Notes: generated by a model from the sequence alone, not told the origin. A DNA stretch of 64,000 bases from an uncultured Clostridia bacterium (GCA_934463115.1 CAKSIN010000013.1:1-64000), one strand, 5' to 3'. Shown: positions 37,616 through 46,026, counted from the first letter of the stretch. A program made the numbers and translations.

Positions 37616-37998
37616 TACTCCGCACCGCCTTGCAATGCTTTCTCTGCTTCTGCTTTGGTTAGGAATAATGTTTTGTTCATTATAAAATCAATTCTTGATT
37701 TACAGCATTCATATACGCCCGTAACATTAGAAAGATATCCGATTGTCAACCACATTTGCGGATTTGTGAACGCATTTAATTCAATTTTTACAACTTCTGC
37801 TATGCATATACCGTTTTTGTTCAAATAGTAAACCTCTTGCCCTACATTAACAGGCAATACAATGACATTGTTTTCAATAAGATGTTCGACAATGTCTGAT
37901 ATTTCATTGTCGCCCCAGTCGTCGTCTAAATCCCTTTCTTTTATCGGTTCGCTCTCTAAAAGCAGTTCAACCAGACGTTCTCTCTCCCACTCACTCAT
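37615..37998 (-). CDS. Phage protein, unknown
   Basis: 127 residues. An acidic helical N-terminus (EWERERLVELLLESEPIKER) is followed by a beta domain with LPVNVGQEVYYLNKNGICIAEVVKIEL and FLTKAEAEKALQGGAE, a layout frequent in clostridial phages. The GGAE tail again encodes the Shine-Dalgarno of the next gene. Confidence 0.65.
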   Translation of the reverse strand: MSEWERERLVELLLESEPIKERDLDDDWGDNEISDIVEHLIENNVIVLPVNVGQEVYYLNKNGICIAEVVKIELNAFTNPQMWLTIGYLSNVTGVYECCKSRIDFIMNKTLFLTKAEAEKALQGGAE

Positions 37999-38356
37999 TT
38001 TCGTCTACCTCCGCAAGCCAATATTCTTTGCGACATTGTGCACAAGTAGTATATTTGTCTGGCGCTGTACAAGAAACATTGGTCATATCATATCTGCCTT
38101 TTTCCATGGTACAAGGCGCAATATCAATGACACCACCACTATCTATTTTCGCATTCGGAAACATTTCTAAAAACTTATCTTGCCTTGTTTTTACTGGATG
38201 TTCCTCACACCATTTGAGAATTATTTCGTTTGCTTTGTCAATATCGTTTGAAAACATATTGCGTTGGTCGGCGCAATATTTACACAATACGCATTGGTTG
38301 CATTTCTCAAAGCTTGCACACATCCTCGCATACTCATATATCGTTGCTTCTTTCAT
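37991..38356 (-). CDS. Cys-rich phage protein
   Basis: 121 residues with CASFEKCNQCVLCKYC, and a second site CTAPDKYTTCAQCRKEYW. It looks like a zinc-binding phage protein of unknown role. Overlaps neighbours on both sides by 8 and 23 bases. Confidence 0.65.
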   Translation of the reverse strand: MKEATIYEYARMCASFEKCNQCVLCKYCADQRNMFSNDIDKANEIILKWCEEHPVKTRQDKFLEMFPNAKIDSGGVIDIAPCTMEKGRYDMTNVSCTAPDKYTTCAQCRKEYWLAEVDENE

Positions 38357-39050
38357 TTTTATAACTCTCCTTTAATTCTTTTATAATCTCACCGCAATAC
38401 GCATTTTCGGTTAAATTTATAAATTCCTTAACCGTCATAATATCATTGTCAATATCTATGTTGTGGCTTCTTGCAAACGCTTTCCGCCCCATTTCACAAC
38501 TACCCGTCAAATTATGGTGCCATTTATAGAAGTCTTTAACAGGATATTTTTTATTGACATCGGGGAATTTTTCTTTGAACGATTTTATCTTTTCCTCAAT
38601 ATCCATATTGTCAAGGATTTTTTCTTCAAGCGCGGATTGAGCTTCTTTCAATGTTTCACCGTGCGCAAAATATCCGTTACCTTTTACTATGTAACAAGGC
38701 TTTAAATTTACGTTTTGCTCTAAAATATAGCCTTTTGCAACATTGCCGTGAATATGAGTGAATATTGTAGGTGTATCGTCAACTCTGTAAACGTCATATC
38801 CGTTAATACTTTTAATTCCGTTGCCGTTGCCGTTGCCGTAGCCGCTGCCTTTGCCGTCGCCGTCGCCGATGCCGAAGCCGTAGCCGTTGCCGTAGCCGCT
38901 GCCTTTGCCGTCGCCGTCGCCGATGCCGAAGCCGTTGCCGAAGCCGTCGCCGATGCCGAAGCCGTCGCCGAAGCCGCCGCCGAAGCCGAATCCGTCGCCG
39001 CCGCCGTAGCCGATGCCGTTCAAAAACTGCTTAATCTTTAAAATGTCCAT
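38334..39050 (-). CDS. Glycine-rich repeat protein with conserved C-terminal domain
   Basis: A 238-residue protein. Residues 13-78 are almost pure Gly alternating with Asp, Phe, Tyr, Asn and Ile (GIGDGDGKGSGYGNGYGF). After that comes a conserved-looking domain: INGYDVYRVDDTPTIFTHIHGNVAKGYILEQNVNLKPCYIVKGNGYFAHGETLKEA. Comparable Gly-rich plus C-terminal domain proteins occur in gut phages. Function unknown. The Gly tract DNA is much more GC-rich than its surroundings. Confidence 0.75.
   Translation of the reverse strand: MDILKIKQFLNGIGYGGGDGFGFGGGFGDGFGIGDGFGNGFGIGDGDGKGSGYGNGYGFGIGDGDGKGSGYGNGNGNGIKSINGYDVYRVDDTPTIFTHIHGNVAKGYILEQNVNLKPCYIVKGNGYFAHGETLKEAQSALEEKILDNMDIEEKIKSFKEKFPDVNKKYPVKDFYKWHHNLTGSCEMGRKAFARSHNIDIDNDIMTVKEFINLTENAYCGEIIKELKESYKNERSNDI
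38829..38934 (-). repeat. 54-bp-period tandem repeat inside the Gly-rich gene
   Basis: A 52-base stretch at 38829-38880 recurs exactly at 38883-38934 (period 54, 18 codons). It is embedded in a GCCGNN hexamer array of about 38818-39014. Unit changes keep the frame. Confidence 0.85.
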
Positions 39051-39334
39051 TCTGTCACGCCCTCTATATTTTTAATAGCCTTGTCAGAGCACGGCACAAT
39101 TTCGCATATATCTGTCAAAATAATACTGTCAACCTTGTTTGAAAATCTGCAATCATTTGTCTTTTGTGCACCGTTTTCAGCTAAATCAAGCAATGTATTC
39201 GCGCCGCTCCAACGCCATAAATTACGAACATTCTTCATTTCAACTTCTTGTTTATCCTGTGAAACCAATTCCCCAAAATAAACTCCGCTCTGAATACCTC
39301 TTACCAATACTTTTTTACCTACATAATTTGTCAT
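39038..39334 (-). CDS. DUF6948-like phage protein
   Basis: 98 residues: GKKVLVRGIQSGVYFGELVS, VEMKNVRNLWRWSGANTLLDLAENG and ILTDICEIVPCSDKAI. This fits the phage family annotated DUF6948. Function unknown. Overlaps the next gene by 13 bases. Confidence 0.7.
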   Translation of the reverse strand: MTNYVGKKVLVRGIQSGVYFGELVSQDKQEVEMKNVRNLWRWSGANTLLDLAENGAQKTNDCRFSNKVDSIILTDICEIVPCSDKAIKNIEGVTEWTF

Positions 39335-39585
39335 TTTACACTTTCCTTTCTTGATTTTAATTGTTTCGTTTTGTCCTCTTCATACTTTGCCAATCCCATG
39401 TGACACATTTTATTCCATGCACACCAATCGTCACTGTATTTGTTTGTTGCGAAATAATTCCTGTACGGTTTGAAAAATGCTTTTCCGTGACGGTGATAAG
39501 GCCTTTTTCGTCCAAGACCTATCGCATGTTTGGCAAGATTGATATATCTTTGTGCCGCATCTTTGTCTCTGTTTGGTTGTGACAT
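39331..39585 (-). CDS. Small phage protein, unknown
   Basis: 84 residues, basic, His/Tyr-rich (YHRHGKAFFKPYRNYFATNK), with helical ends. Start ATG at 39585 lies just downstream of the RusA-type gene. Not recognised. Confidence 0.6.
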   Translation of the reverse strand: MSQPNRDKDAAQRYINLAKHAIGLGRKRPYHRHGKAFFKPYRNYFATNKYSDDWCAWNKMCHMGLAKYEEDKTKQLKSRKESVK

Positions 39586-39610
39586 TGTTGTGATAAAGTT
39601 GTGATGTTAT

Positions 39611-39967
39611 TCATGCCTTTATCTCCTCCACATAAATTTCCGTCCGCGGATTCTCTTTGTCATATCCGCACGACAGCTCCAGTGTCACGCAGCCGAAACT
39701 ATCGTCTTTGAGTATTCCCTCACGCACAAGGGGATCAAGAATCATTTTGCCGGAGTAGTTATCCGGATCACGTCTGATTCTGTTTTTAAAATAATACCGA
39801 ATATGCACACGCGCCTTTTCAAACGGCTTTATCGGTTTATTCTTGATAGCTGCTTTAATCATCCAATGCCATTGTGTTTTTGTATTGGCATACGAATGAA
39901 AACTGTGACTGTTGCCCAGGTACTTGTTATTGCTGGGCGGTATGCAATTAACGACTATCTTTATCAT
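39611..39967 (-). CDS. rusA: RusA-like Holliday junction resolvase
   Basis: 118 residues. NCIPPSNNKYLGNSHS at the N-terminus, and the acidic catalytic motif RRDPDNYSGKMILDPLVREGILKDD (three Asp) are characteristic of RusA. It resolves branched DNA made by phage recombination and replication. Overlaps the upstream zinc-finger gene by 4 bases. Confidence 0.88.
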   Translation of the reverse strand: MIKIVVNCIPPSNNKYLGNSHSFHSYANTKTQWHWMIKAAIKNKPIKPFEKARVHIRYYFKNRIRRDPDNYSGKMILDPLVREGILKDDSFGCVTLELSCGYDKENPRTEIYVEEIKA

Positions 39968-40323
39968 TCCAGTTCACACCTCGCTACATATTCGCCGTAT
40001 GTCATGCCTGCCTCGCGTGCAAGCCTGGCAATCTCGGTCAGTGACAGGCTTGTTTTAATGCGCTTTCTTCGCTCAATCGCAGGGCGTACGGCATATTGCT
40101 TTTGCAGCTCCTGTCTGTGTGCCTTGTCTTTACACGCCACGCTGCAATACTCAAGGCGTACCTTGGAAAGTGTGAATATTTTTCCACATATCGGGCAGCG
40201 TGCCTTTGGAGAGCGAGATACCGCGTAACTGCGGTATCTGCATACGTCGCTGCAGAATTTTTTTGCGTTTTTGTCTGTGGTAAACTCCTTGCCACATTTG
40301 GGGCATTTTTTTGTTTTTATCAT
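39964..40323 (-). CDS. Zinc-binding phage protein with two Cys4-type sites
   Basis: 119 residues. Two successive motifs CPKCGKEFTTDKNAKKFCSDVC and CPICGKIFTLSKVRLEYCSVAC resemble treble-clef or zinc-ribbon fingers of phage DNA-binding proteins. A helical tail ends AREAGMTYGEYVARCELE. ATGA overlap with the replication gene suggests a replication-linked role. Confidence 0.75.
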   Translation of the reverse strand: MIKTKKCPKCGKEFTTDKNAKKFCSDVCRYRSYAVSRSPKARCPICGKIFTLSKVRLEYCSVACKDKAHRQELQKQYAVRPAIERRKRIKTSLSLTEIARLAREAGMTYGEYVARCELE

Positions 40324-41165
40324 GCCGTCACGTCCTTTCCGTGAACGCGCTGCCGAATTATCTCAGCATCGAAGTCGGTCATATCGGAATCGTAATCCTG
40401 GAAAGCGTTTTTCCTTTTTGCCGGTTGGCTTGTCCGAGTCGGCATCGGCTTGTCCTTTTCGGCTGATTTAACGCTTCGCGATTGGTGCTCCGCTATTTTG
40501 AGTTTGGCATCCTCAACGGTCCTTACACCCTCCGCGTCCCATGTTCGGAATATTCCCTCTATGTACTTGATGTTGCGCGCATTTGCCTTGACTGCTTCGC
40601 ATATTGCAAGTTCAACCAGAGCGGCATCATGGTTTGTTGCAAGGTCTTGCAGAATCTGTATCGCTATCGGAGACGGCACTCCTATGTTCTCTTGATACAG
40701 AGTGTATATTTTATTCTCGCGCGCACACGCGTTATTATTATTAATATTATTAATTAATTCTTTATTCTTAAATTCTTTATGCGTTGTTATTTGTTTGTTA
40801 TTTGTTTGTTGATTGTTTGTTATTTGATTGTTATTTGTTTGTTGCCCGTCAAATTCCAACCCTTGATAATTGCAGTAATTAAGCACCTTTACGCGTGTAT
40901 ATTTGTTTGTTGTTTGTTTGTTAATTACGTGCGTACTTTCGAGCTTATCGAGTGCGGTTCTCAATTTTTGTATTGAAATTCCCAGCTTCCCGGACAGCTC
41001 TTTTAATCCGAACACCGTTTCTCCGATTTCAATAACTTCGCCCTTCCATTTTGTCGGCTTGTAGTTGGCGGTCAGAAGCAGATGAAGAAACACTGCTTTT
41101 GTGGTAACATCTGAATACCATTCCCAATCTGTGAATTTGCGATACAGCTTAATCCATGGCTCCAT
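40320..41165 (-). CDS. Replisome organizer, DnaD-like
   Basis: 281 residues from ATG at 41165 with GGAGG upstream. Longer frames to 41561 read through the neighbour and lack a ribosome binding site. The N-terminal winged helix is EPWIKLYRKFTDWEWYSDV...VFLHLLLTANY...LKELSGKLGISIQKLRTALDKL. A middle Gln/Asn/Thr tract is encoded by repeats. A DnaD-type C-terminal domain follows (YTLYQENIGVPSPIAIQILQ, ELAICEAVKANARNIKYIEGI). It opens the phage origin and loads the host helicase. Confidence 0.85.
   Translation of the reverse strand: MEPWIKLYRKFTDWEWYSDVTTKAVFLHLLLTANYKPTKWKGEVIEIGETVFGLKELSGKLGISIQKLRTALDKLESTHVINKQTTNKYTRVKVLNYCNYQGLEFDGQQTNNNQITNNQQTNNKQITTHKEFKNKELINNINNNNACARENKIYTLYQENIGVPSPIAIQILQDLATNHDAALVELAICEAVKANARNIKYIEGIFRTWDAEGVRTVEDAKLKIAEHQSRSVKSAEKDKPMPTRTSQPAKRKNAFQDYDSDMTDFDAEIIRQRVHGKDVTA
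40787..40843. other. Candidate phage replication origin (11-bp-phased repeats)
   Basis: Five 13-mers of the type TTATTTGTTTGTT start at 40787, 40798, 40809 (degenerate), 40820 and 40831, exactly 11 bp apart. They lie inside the replisome-organizer gene beside an AT-rich block (about 40730-40786). Related copies occur near 40901-40922. Confidence 0.6.
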
Positions 41166-41170
41166 TTTTG

Positions 41171-41749
41171 CTACCTCCGCGACTTTTCCGGTTCCCAGAG
41201 CGACAGCATGTTTGCAATCTCGTCGGGTGTTGCGGTGCTTATTCCGAGTTCTCTGCAATCCTCTTTCAGTATGTTTATAAACCGGCTCATCTGCACCGTG
41301 CTGTATACCGAGGAACCGTAATAGCAGCGGACATTCACATGCTGCCCGTCCGGAGTGTAGTCTATCTGCTCCGTTACCCAGCCGATTCCGAGCGACTCCC
41401 ACGCATGGCGGAGAGTCTTGGAATCGCCCGGCAAAAGATTTGCAAAGTCCTTGAAAACATTCATGTGAGTAATGGCTTGTTTGTATATTTCCTGCGGAGT
41501 ACACATTGCACCGCCGTCGGCACTTATCTTGTCCGCAATCTTGGTGCACAGTGCCCAGCAATAACTGTTTGCGTCAAGAGAGCGTTTTTGCCTGTATTTT
41601 GAGATTTTAAAGGCAAGCCTGTCCGTATCTTTCAGAGCGTTGTAAAACTCCACAGCCTTTGATTTTTCGTTTATTTCAAATGTCATTTTAACCTTGCCGG
41701 TTGACATATCCGTATCAAATGATTTAATCGCACCAGTCATTTCGATCAT
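41171..41749 (-). CDS. NinB-like recombination protein
   Basis: 192 residues from ATG at 41749. The region upstream of it in the long frame belongs to the next genes. The motif KISKYRQKRSLDANSYCWALCTKIADKI and the C-terminal half (ITHMNVFKDFANLLPGDSKTL) fit the NinB/Orf-type single-strand DNA-binding recombination mediators of phages. Member of the recombination block with recT and yqaJ. Family call is by eye. Confidence 0.65.
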   Translation of the reverse strand: MIEMTGAIKSFDTDMSTGKVKMTFEINEKSKAVEFYNALKDTDRLAFKISKYRQKRSLDANSYCWALCTKIADKISADGGAMCTPQEIYKQAITHMNVFKDFANLLPGDSKTLRHAWESLGIGWVTEQIDYTPDGQHVNVRCYYGSSVYSTVQMSRFINILKEDCRELGISTATPDEIANMLSLWEPEKSRR

Positions 41750-41921
41750 CGTCTTCGTCCGCCTCCCCTTTAAACCAATTCCCGGAATAAAACCAATCCA
41801 CAAGCTCGGCTTGCATTTCCGGATCCTTTCGTATCTGACGTATTGCATACTCAACCGCAACTTCCTCCGGCACGAGTATGCCGCTGTTTTCTCTCCAACC
41901 CTCATACACCGGTATTTTCAT
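41724..41921 (-). CDS. Small phage protein, unknown
   Basis: 65 residues (MKIPVYEGWRENSGILVPEE, VEYAIRQIRKDPEMQAELVDWFYSGNW), acidic C-terminus. It overlaps the helicase end by 20 and the NinB-like gene by 26 bases. A sequence common in gut phages by look; function unknown. Confidence 0.65.
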   Translation of the reverse strand: MKIPVYEGWRENSGILVPEEVAVEYAIRQIRKDPEMQAELVDWFYSGNWFKGEADEDDDRNDWCD

Positions 41922-43485
41922 TCAAAGCACCCCTCACTATATCCTTTTTCCAGGTTTTAAAACATATGCAGCAGTTTGCACCGTGGCGGTCAAGCGCCGT
42001 TGTGGGATATTCGGGAGCAAGCATTTTAATCTGCATGTTGCTTATCGGCCGTGTGTCGGTGTCTATATGCCCCACAAGCGACACAGCGCGTTTCATGCAG
42101 CCGTCAAATTCTCCGACATATGTTTTTTCAATCTTTGCTTTGTCCGTGCAGTACAGTGCATAATTATCGCCGTGAGATACCACGATACAATCGAATCTCT
42201 CACCACATGCCACAAACGCAACCCCGAAATCGGAATCGTTTACACTGTCAAATCCGTGCGGCAGATGATACGGAGTGTATTTGCTGTCGTCATAGGCAGC
42301 AACACTTGCCGTGGATATGTCCGCCGCGGATTTTCGCGGTTTGAAAAAATCTTCGTCGCACAGCCTTGCGCCCTTGTTCTTTTTAACGGCTCCCTCAAGG
42401 TTGACATCCGTGTCAACGCCGTCGGGATAAAGTTCCACATTTCCGCCGAAATCAATAACGGTGCATGTGGTTTTTCCCGGTGCTGTCCGCAGCACTCTGC
42501 CGACTTTCTGAACCCACTGTCCGTGCGTTCCGTTGGTGTCAAAGTCTACAACATTCCTAAGCTCCGGGAAGTCATACCCCTCTGTGGCAATATCCACATT
42601 GATGAGTTCGTCCGATTCGCCTTTTTCAAAGCGTTCTATTTCAGCTTTTCGCGTTGTATCATCCAGCGAGGCGGATATGTATGCCGGTCTTCTTCCTCTT
42701 TCTGCGAGAGCGGCATATATTCTTTCACATATATCGTGCGAGGGAGCAAAAATAACGCTTTTCCCGTCCTCTTTGTGTTCAAGGTAATCATCAACAAGTT
42801 TGCCGATAATTTGCGCTCCCTGCTCGTCGTTTTTGCAATTCTTTGCGATGTGTCCTTTTTCAAGACAATCGCCCGTGTTGAAAGTCGGAGACAAATCCAC
42901 AAATCTCGGGCGCACCAGGTAATGGCTCTCTATCAGAAACCGGGTTGTTATCTGATAGAAGTTGTCAAAGAGGTGTACAAGCGGCAGTTTGTCGCCCCGG
43001 TTCGGAGTGGCTGTCACTCCCAGCAGTGCCGCGTCGGGTTTGCCGGAAAGATTCTGATTGATGATATCCTCATACGTGCTTGCCTTTGCGTGATGCGCTT
43101 CGTCGATTACAATTAAATCAAAATAACTCTTTGCGTCCTTTAGCTCCGGCAAGATGTTAGCCACTGTCTGAACCATTCCGAAATGAACATAGCCTTTAAG
43201 GCTTTTGCGCTCCGCCGTTATTTCCGATGTCGCAATGTCCGGGCGGACAAGCGCAAATTTGTCGTGGTTCTGACTGTGTATTTCCGTGCGATGCACAAGT
43301 ACAAGGATATGCGGACTGCGTTTGTTTTTTGCACGGAAACCGTCGAAAAATCTTCCTATGGCAGATGCCATCATTATTGTTTTGCCTGCGCCTGTCCCGG
43401 CTACGATTAACGAATTGCCGCGCTCCGATATCATGCTTAGTGCGTGGTCTACAGCAGCCTGTTGATATGACCGTAATTTAATCAT
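41902..43485 (-). CDS. DEAD/DEAH-box helicase
   Basis: 527 residues: SF2 helicase with Walker A VAGTGAGKTIMM, DEAH in LIVIDEAHHAK, motif III TATPNRG and C-terminal motifs NVDIATEGYDFPEL and VQKVGRVLRT (motifs V and VI). A C-terminal extension of about 130 residues includes a Cys pair (NCCICF). This is the SSL2-like helicase common in phage recombination cassettes with RecT and YqaJ. Confidence 0.9.
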   Translation of the reverse strand: MIKLRSYQQAAVDHALSMISERGNSLIVAGTGAGKTIMMASAIGRFFDGFRAKNKRSPHILVLVHRTEIHSQNHDKFALVRPDIATSEITAERKSLKGYVHFGMVQTVANILPELKDAKSYFDLIVIDEAHHAKASTYEDIINQNLSGKPDAALLGVTATPNRGDKLPLVHLFDNFYQITTRFLIESHYLVRPRFVDLSPTFNTGDCLEKGHIAKNCKNDEQGAQIIGKLVDDYLEHKEDGKSVIFAPSHDICERIYAALAERGRRPAYISASLDDTTRKAEIERFEKGESDELINVDIATEGYDFPELRNVVDFDTNGTHGQWVQKVGRVLRTAPGKTTCTVIDFGGNVELYPDGVDTDVNLEGAVKKNKGARLCDEDFFKPRKSAADISTASVAAYDDSKYTPYHLPHGFDSVNDSDFGVAFVACGERFDCIVVSHGDNYALYCTDKAKIEKTYVGEFDGCMKRAVSLVGHIDTDTRPISNMQIKMLAPEYPTTALDRHGANCCICFKTWKKDIVRGALNENTGV

Positions 43486-44509
43486 TGCCGTCCGCCTCCT
43501 TTACCAAAAAGCTGCCGCTTTTTGAAAACTTTGCCGTTGTGTCTCCGAATCTGAATCGGCATGCATTGTTTTCACGCGCTGCGTCAAATATTTTCTGAAG
43601 TTCCTCCGACTTTCGCTGCTGCGCTTCTTTTTCGCTCTTGCGCGAATCCAAAAAGGCGCTTAAATCCAAATCAAGAATGCGGTCATCACTGTACAGCGTG
43701 TTCAGCCTTATCGACATTATAATGTTTCTTTGGCTGTCTCCGAAAATGTACGGACGCGGTTCGCGCTCTGCATCCACATCGGCAAAGAAACGTTCAATAC
43801 ACACTTCTATCAGCCGCGCAAGGTGCGGATTGTTTGCAAAGTAATATGTCTGAATCTTCATGTGTTCGTCTAAATATTTATATCTCATTTTTGGCGACAT
43901 CTGGCAAATCTTGCCGCGAATAAACGGAGTATCCTCGTCCAGGACCATAACCTGGAGCATAAAGAAATCGGCGGCAGTCTGTGCTATCTGATATTGAGCC
44001 TGGATTATATATTTAAAAGGCATGTGTTTTCCCGACTTGGCTTTAATCGGCATCATGCTTTTTTGCTCGCATACAAACTTTTGCCCTGCGCGCGGCATTC
44101 CTGTACCCACATCAAAAGGCCGTTCGTCTTGTTTCTCGGCTGTTCCTGAAACGTCCAGGCTGGCAATCAGCCTTGTACCGGCATACACTTCACTCTTTTT
44201 AAGTTTCTTTTTTCTGCCCTGCTGCAACATCTTCATTCCGTACGGTTCAACTGCATGCCCGTATTCGGCGAACTCCGGAGCGAGTGCCTCTTTTTTGTAC
44301 ACACCGTCACGGCGCATTTTGTGATACAGCGCCCACGCTGTGGTGTACGGTTCTTCTTCTCTGAATGATTCGGCATTAATTCCGCAGTTTTGGAGTTCGT
44401 CGGCAGTGGCATAGTATTTAACAATGTCGAACACCTCACTGCTGCCGATTCTTGTTTCCCTAAGATGTTCCCATGCAAGGGAATTTTGTTTCACATTAAT
44501 TTTTTTCAT
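43478..44509 (-). CDS. YqaJ-type viral recombinase (alkaline exonuclease)
   Basis: 343 residues. Motifs LAWEHLRETRIGSSEVFDI, then EFAEYGHAVEPYGMKML, LIASLDVSGTAEKQ and FVCEQKSM with catalytic-type Asp/Glu/Lys, match the lambda-exonuclease/YqaJ fold. With RecT it makes and anneals single strands. It overlaps the helicase by 8 bases and RecT by 14. Confidence 0.85.
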   Translation of the reverse strand: MKKINVKQNSLAWEHLRETRIGSSEVFDIVKYYATADELQNCGINAESFREEEPYTTAWALYHKMRRDGVYKKEALAPEFAEYGHAVEPYGMKMLQQGRKKKLKKSEVYAGTRLIASLDVSGTAEKQDERPFDVGTGMPRAGQKFVCEQKSMMPIKAKSGKHMPFKYIIQAQYQIAQTAADFFMLQVMVLDEDTPFIRGKICQMSPKMRYKYLDEHMKIQTYYFANNPHLARLIEVCIERFFADVDAEREPRPYIFGDSQRNIIMSIRLNTLYSDDRILDLDLSAFLDSRKSEKEAQQRKSEELQKIFDAARENNACRFRFGDTTAKFSKSGSFLVKEADGND

Positions 44510-45608
44510 CGTCGAAATACTCCTTTATCTTTCCCCAGCATTTGGAATTTTTAAGGCAAACAATGCTTGCATATTCGGCATTAATCACCGTCTGCCTGTC
44601 TGCTCCGCCGTCAAACATAGCCTTGATTTCGTTTGCCTTTTCCTCGGCAAGTTTCGGATTTGCAACGAATATATCGTACATTTCCCTGCAATCCGCCTGT
44701 TGCTCGGCGGTAAGCTTGTCCATATTTACATTTTCCGTTTCAATCGGAAGTTCAAGCATTGCAGCCGGTTCGGTTTCGTGCGTTTCTTCCTGCGGATTGT
44801 ATGTGTCCTGTTCAAAGGCATATATCGTTTCTTTGAGCTCCGGCAATACTTCTTTGATTCTTTTCAGCGCGCGGCGAATGATAGTTTTGTTTACCATTTC
44901 ACCCGTCCAGCGAGTCCAGAATGACGAGGTGTTCAGCTCATTGGTGATAACCTTGCGTTTCTTCTTTCCCCACTTGGTGCTGTATTCTTCCCATTTGGAT
45001 ATGTAGAATCCCTGCTCCGATGTGGCAGCAACGGCGAGTATTTCATCTATCGGCATTTCGCATACCGACATTGCAACACGTTTATTTGTCTGCGATTCGT
45101 GCACATCCATGCGGCATATGACTTTTGCAAAGTATTTATTAATCACACGATCCGCATTAACCGCCCTGTCGGCATTGTATCTTCGGTCTTCAAGGGTATA
45201 TATGATGTCACCGTTGTAAAAATTTTCTTTAAAGTACGTGGTGTTTGCGTCCTCATTCGGCACGGCAATGATAGAATCTGTTATGCGATATCCCTTGCGC
45301 CCTGCCGCACGGTAAAAAGCTTCAACACGTGCGCTCGGCACTATTGTGTTGCCGCGCTTGACGAAATCTATTTTGTCATAATCGTCGGCAATGATTCCGC
45401 CCTGGTACAGCGTTTGCAATCCCGATAAAAGTGTGTTTGCCGCCGCTATGGCGTCCTGCTCCGTCTGAATATTCAGAGTATGCATCGCCGTTACAATTTT
45501 CATTGCCAGCGGTGCGCACGCTGACTTTGCGCCGATTTCTCTTTTTAAAGCCTGCAGACACGTGTTTGTGTCCTTTGCAAGCTGACTGTATACTGATAAT
45601 TCTCCCAT
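44496..45608 (-). CDS. recT: RecT family single-strand annealing protein
   Basis: 370 residues; AAGGCGGAAG precedes the ATG at 45608. RecT-type motifs include QGGIIADDYDKIDFVKRGNT, VEAFYRAAGRKGYRI and TSSFWTRWTGEMVNKTIIRRALK. An acidic C-terminal extension of about 110 residues follows. It acts with the YqaJ exonuclease in phage recombination. A structured RNA element sits immediately upstream (45660-45726). Confidence 0.87.
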   Translation of the reverse strand: MGELSVYSQLAKDTNTCLQALKREIGAKSACAPLAMKIVTAMHTLNIQTEQDAIAAANTLLSGLQTLYQGGIIADDYDKIDFVKRGNTIVPSARVEAFYRAAGRKGYRITDSIIAVPNEDANTTYFKENFYNGDIIYTLEDRRYNADRAVNADRVINKYFAKVICRMDVHESQTNKRVAMSVCEMPIDEILAVAATSEQGFYISKWEEYSTKWGKKKRKVITNELNTSSFWTRWTGEMVNKTIIRRALKRIKEVLPELKETIYAFEQDTYNPQEETHETEPAAMLELPIETENVNMDKLTAEQQADCREMYDIFVANPKLAEEKANEIKAMFDGGADRQTVINAEYASIVCLKNSKCWGKIKEYFDDEKN

Positions 45609-45642
45609 TTTTTCTTCCGCCTTTCAAATTTTTTCATTTTTG

Positions 45643-46026
45643 CTATTGATTTTTTCGGCGGAATATGCTACAATAAAGTTGCTTTGGGGTGCTCTTACGA
45701 GCGCCTTTTTTAATGCAGCATATTCCATTTTTCCACCTTTCCGGAATTAACAGCTTGTCGCCAATTTTAATAATATGACCGTCGATGCCGTTAATTTCCT
45801 CAATCATTTCGATGTAGTCGCGTATGTCGACTTCATCACCGTATTGCCTGTATGCTATGTCCCACAGGGTATCGTCATCGCGGACGATGTATATATTATA
45901 TGAGACTTTCTCTGAGCGCACGGAGTTGATTAATGATATCGTCAGTATCATCACCGCGCACAGGAGCATTACTGCCCGTAACTGCTTTTGCCGACGTGTC
46001 AATCGTATGTACCTCATGTTCTTCAT
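45643..46026 (-). CDS. Membrane-anchored LysM protein, YneA-like
   Basis: 127 residues. Membrane helix at about 17-36 (QLRAVMLLCAVMILTISLI), then a LysM domain: YIVRDDDTLWDIAYRQYGDEVDIRDYIEMIEEINGI...IKIGDKLLIP. This layout is that of YneA, the SOS cell-division inhibitor, suggesting the phage delays host division. The last 25 codons run through the hairpin of the structured element at 45660-45726. It starts inside the next upstream gene in another frame. Confidence 0.75.
   Translation of the reverse strand: MKNMRYIRLTRRQKQLRAVMLLCAVMILTISLINSVRSEKVSYNIYIVRDDDTLWDIAYRQYGDEVDIRDYIEMIEEINGIDGHIIKIGDKLLIPERWKNGICCIKKGARKSTPKQLYCSIFRRKNQ
45660..45726 (-). ncRNA. Structured RNA element upstream of recT
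   Basis: Two 13-base arms (GGAATATGCTACA and TGCAGCATATTCC on the plus strand, 12 of 13 pairing, one G-U) enclose an inner 7-bp hairpin GGTGCTC-TTAC-GAGCGCC. It lies at the end of the LysM gene and 52 bases before the recT start. Function unknown: mRNA processing or an early regulatory leader. Confidence 0.55.

Noticed and set aside
40320..41561. Longer form of the replisome organizer (start at 41561)
   Set aside because: The first 132 codons are an alternate frame of the NinB-like gene; ATG 41165 has GGAGG and begins the conserved domain.
41878..43116. 412-codon ORF on the plus strand
   Set aside because: It is antisense to the helicase gene, which has all canonical motifs; no binding site and implausible composition.
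45688..45710. GGTGCTC-TTAC-GAGCGCC-TTTTTT as a plus-strand terminator
   Set aside because: No plus-strand gene lies upstream; the hairpin is better seen as part of the minus-strand element before recT.
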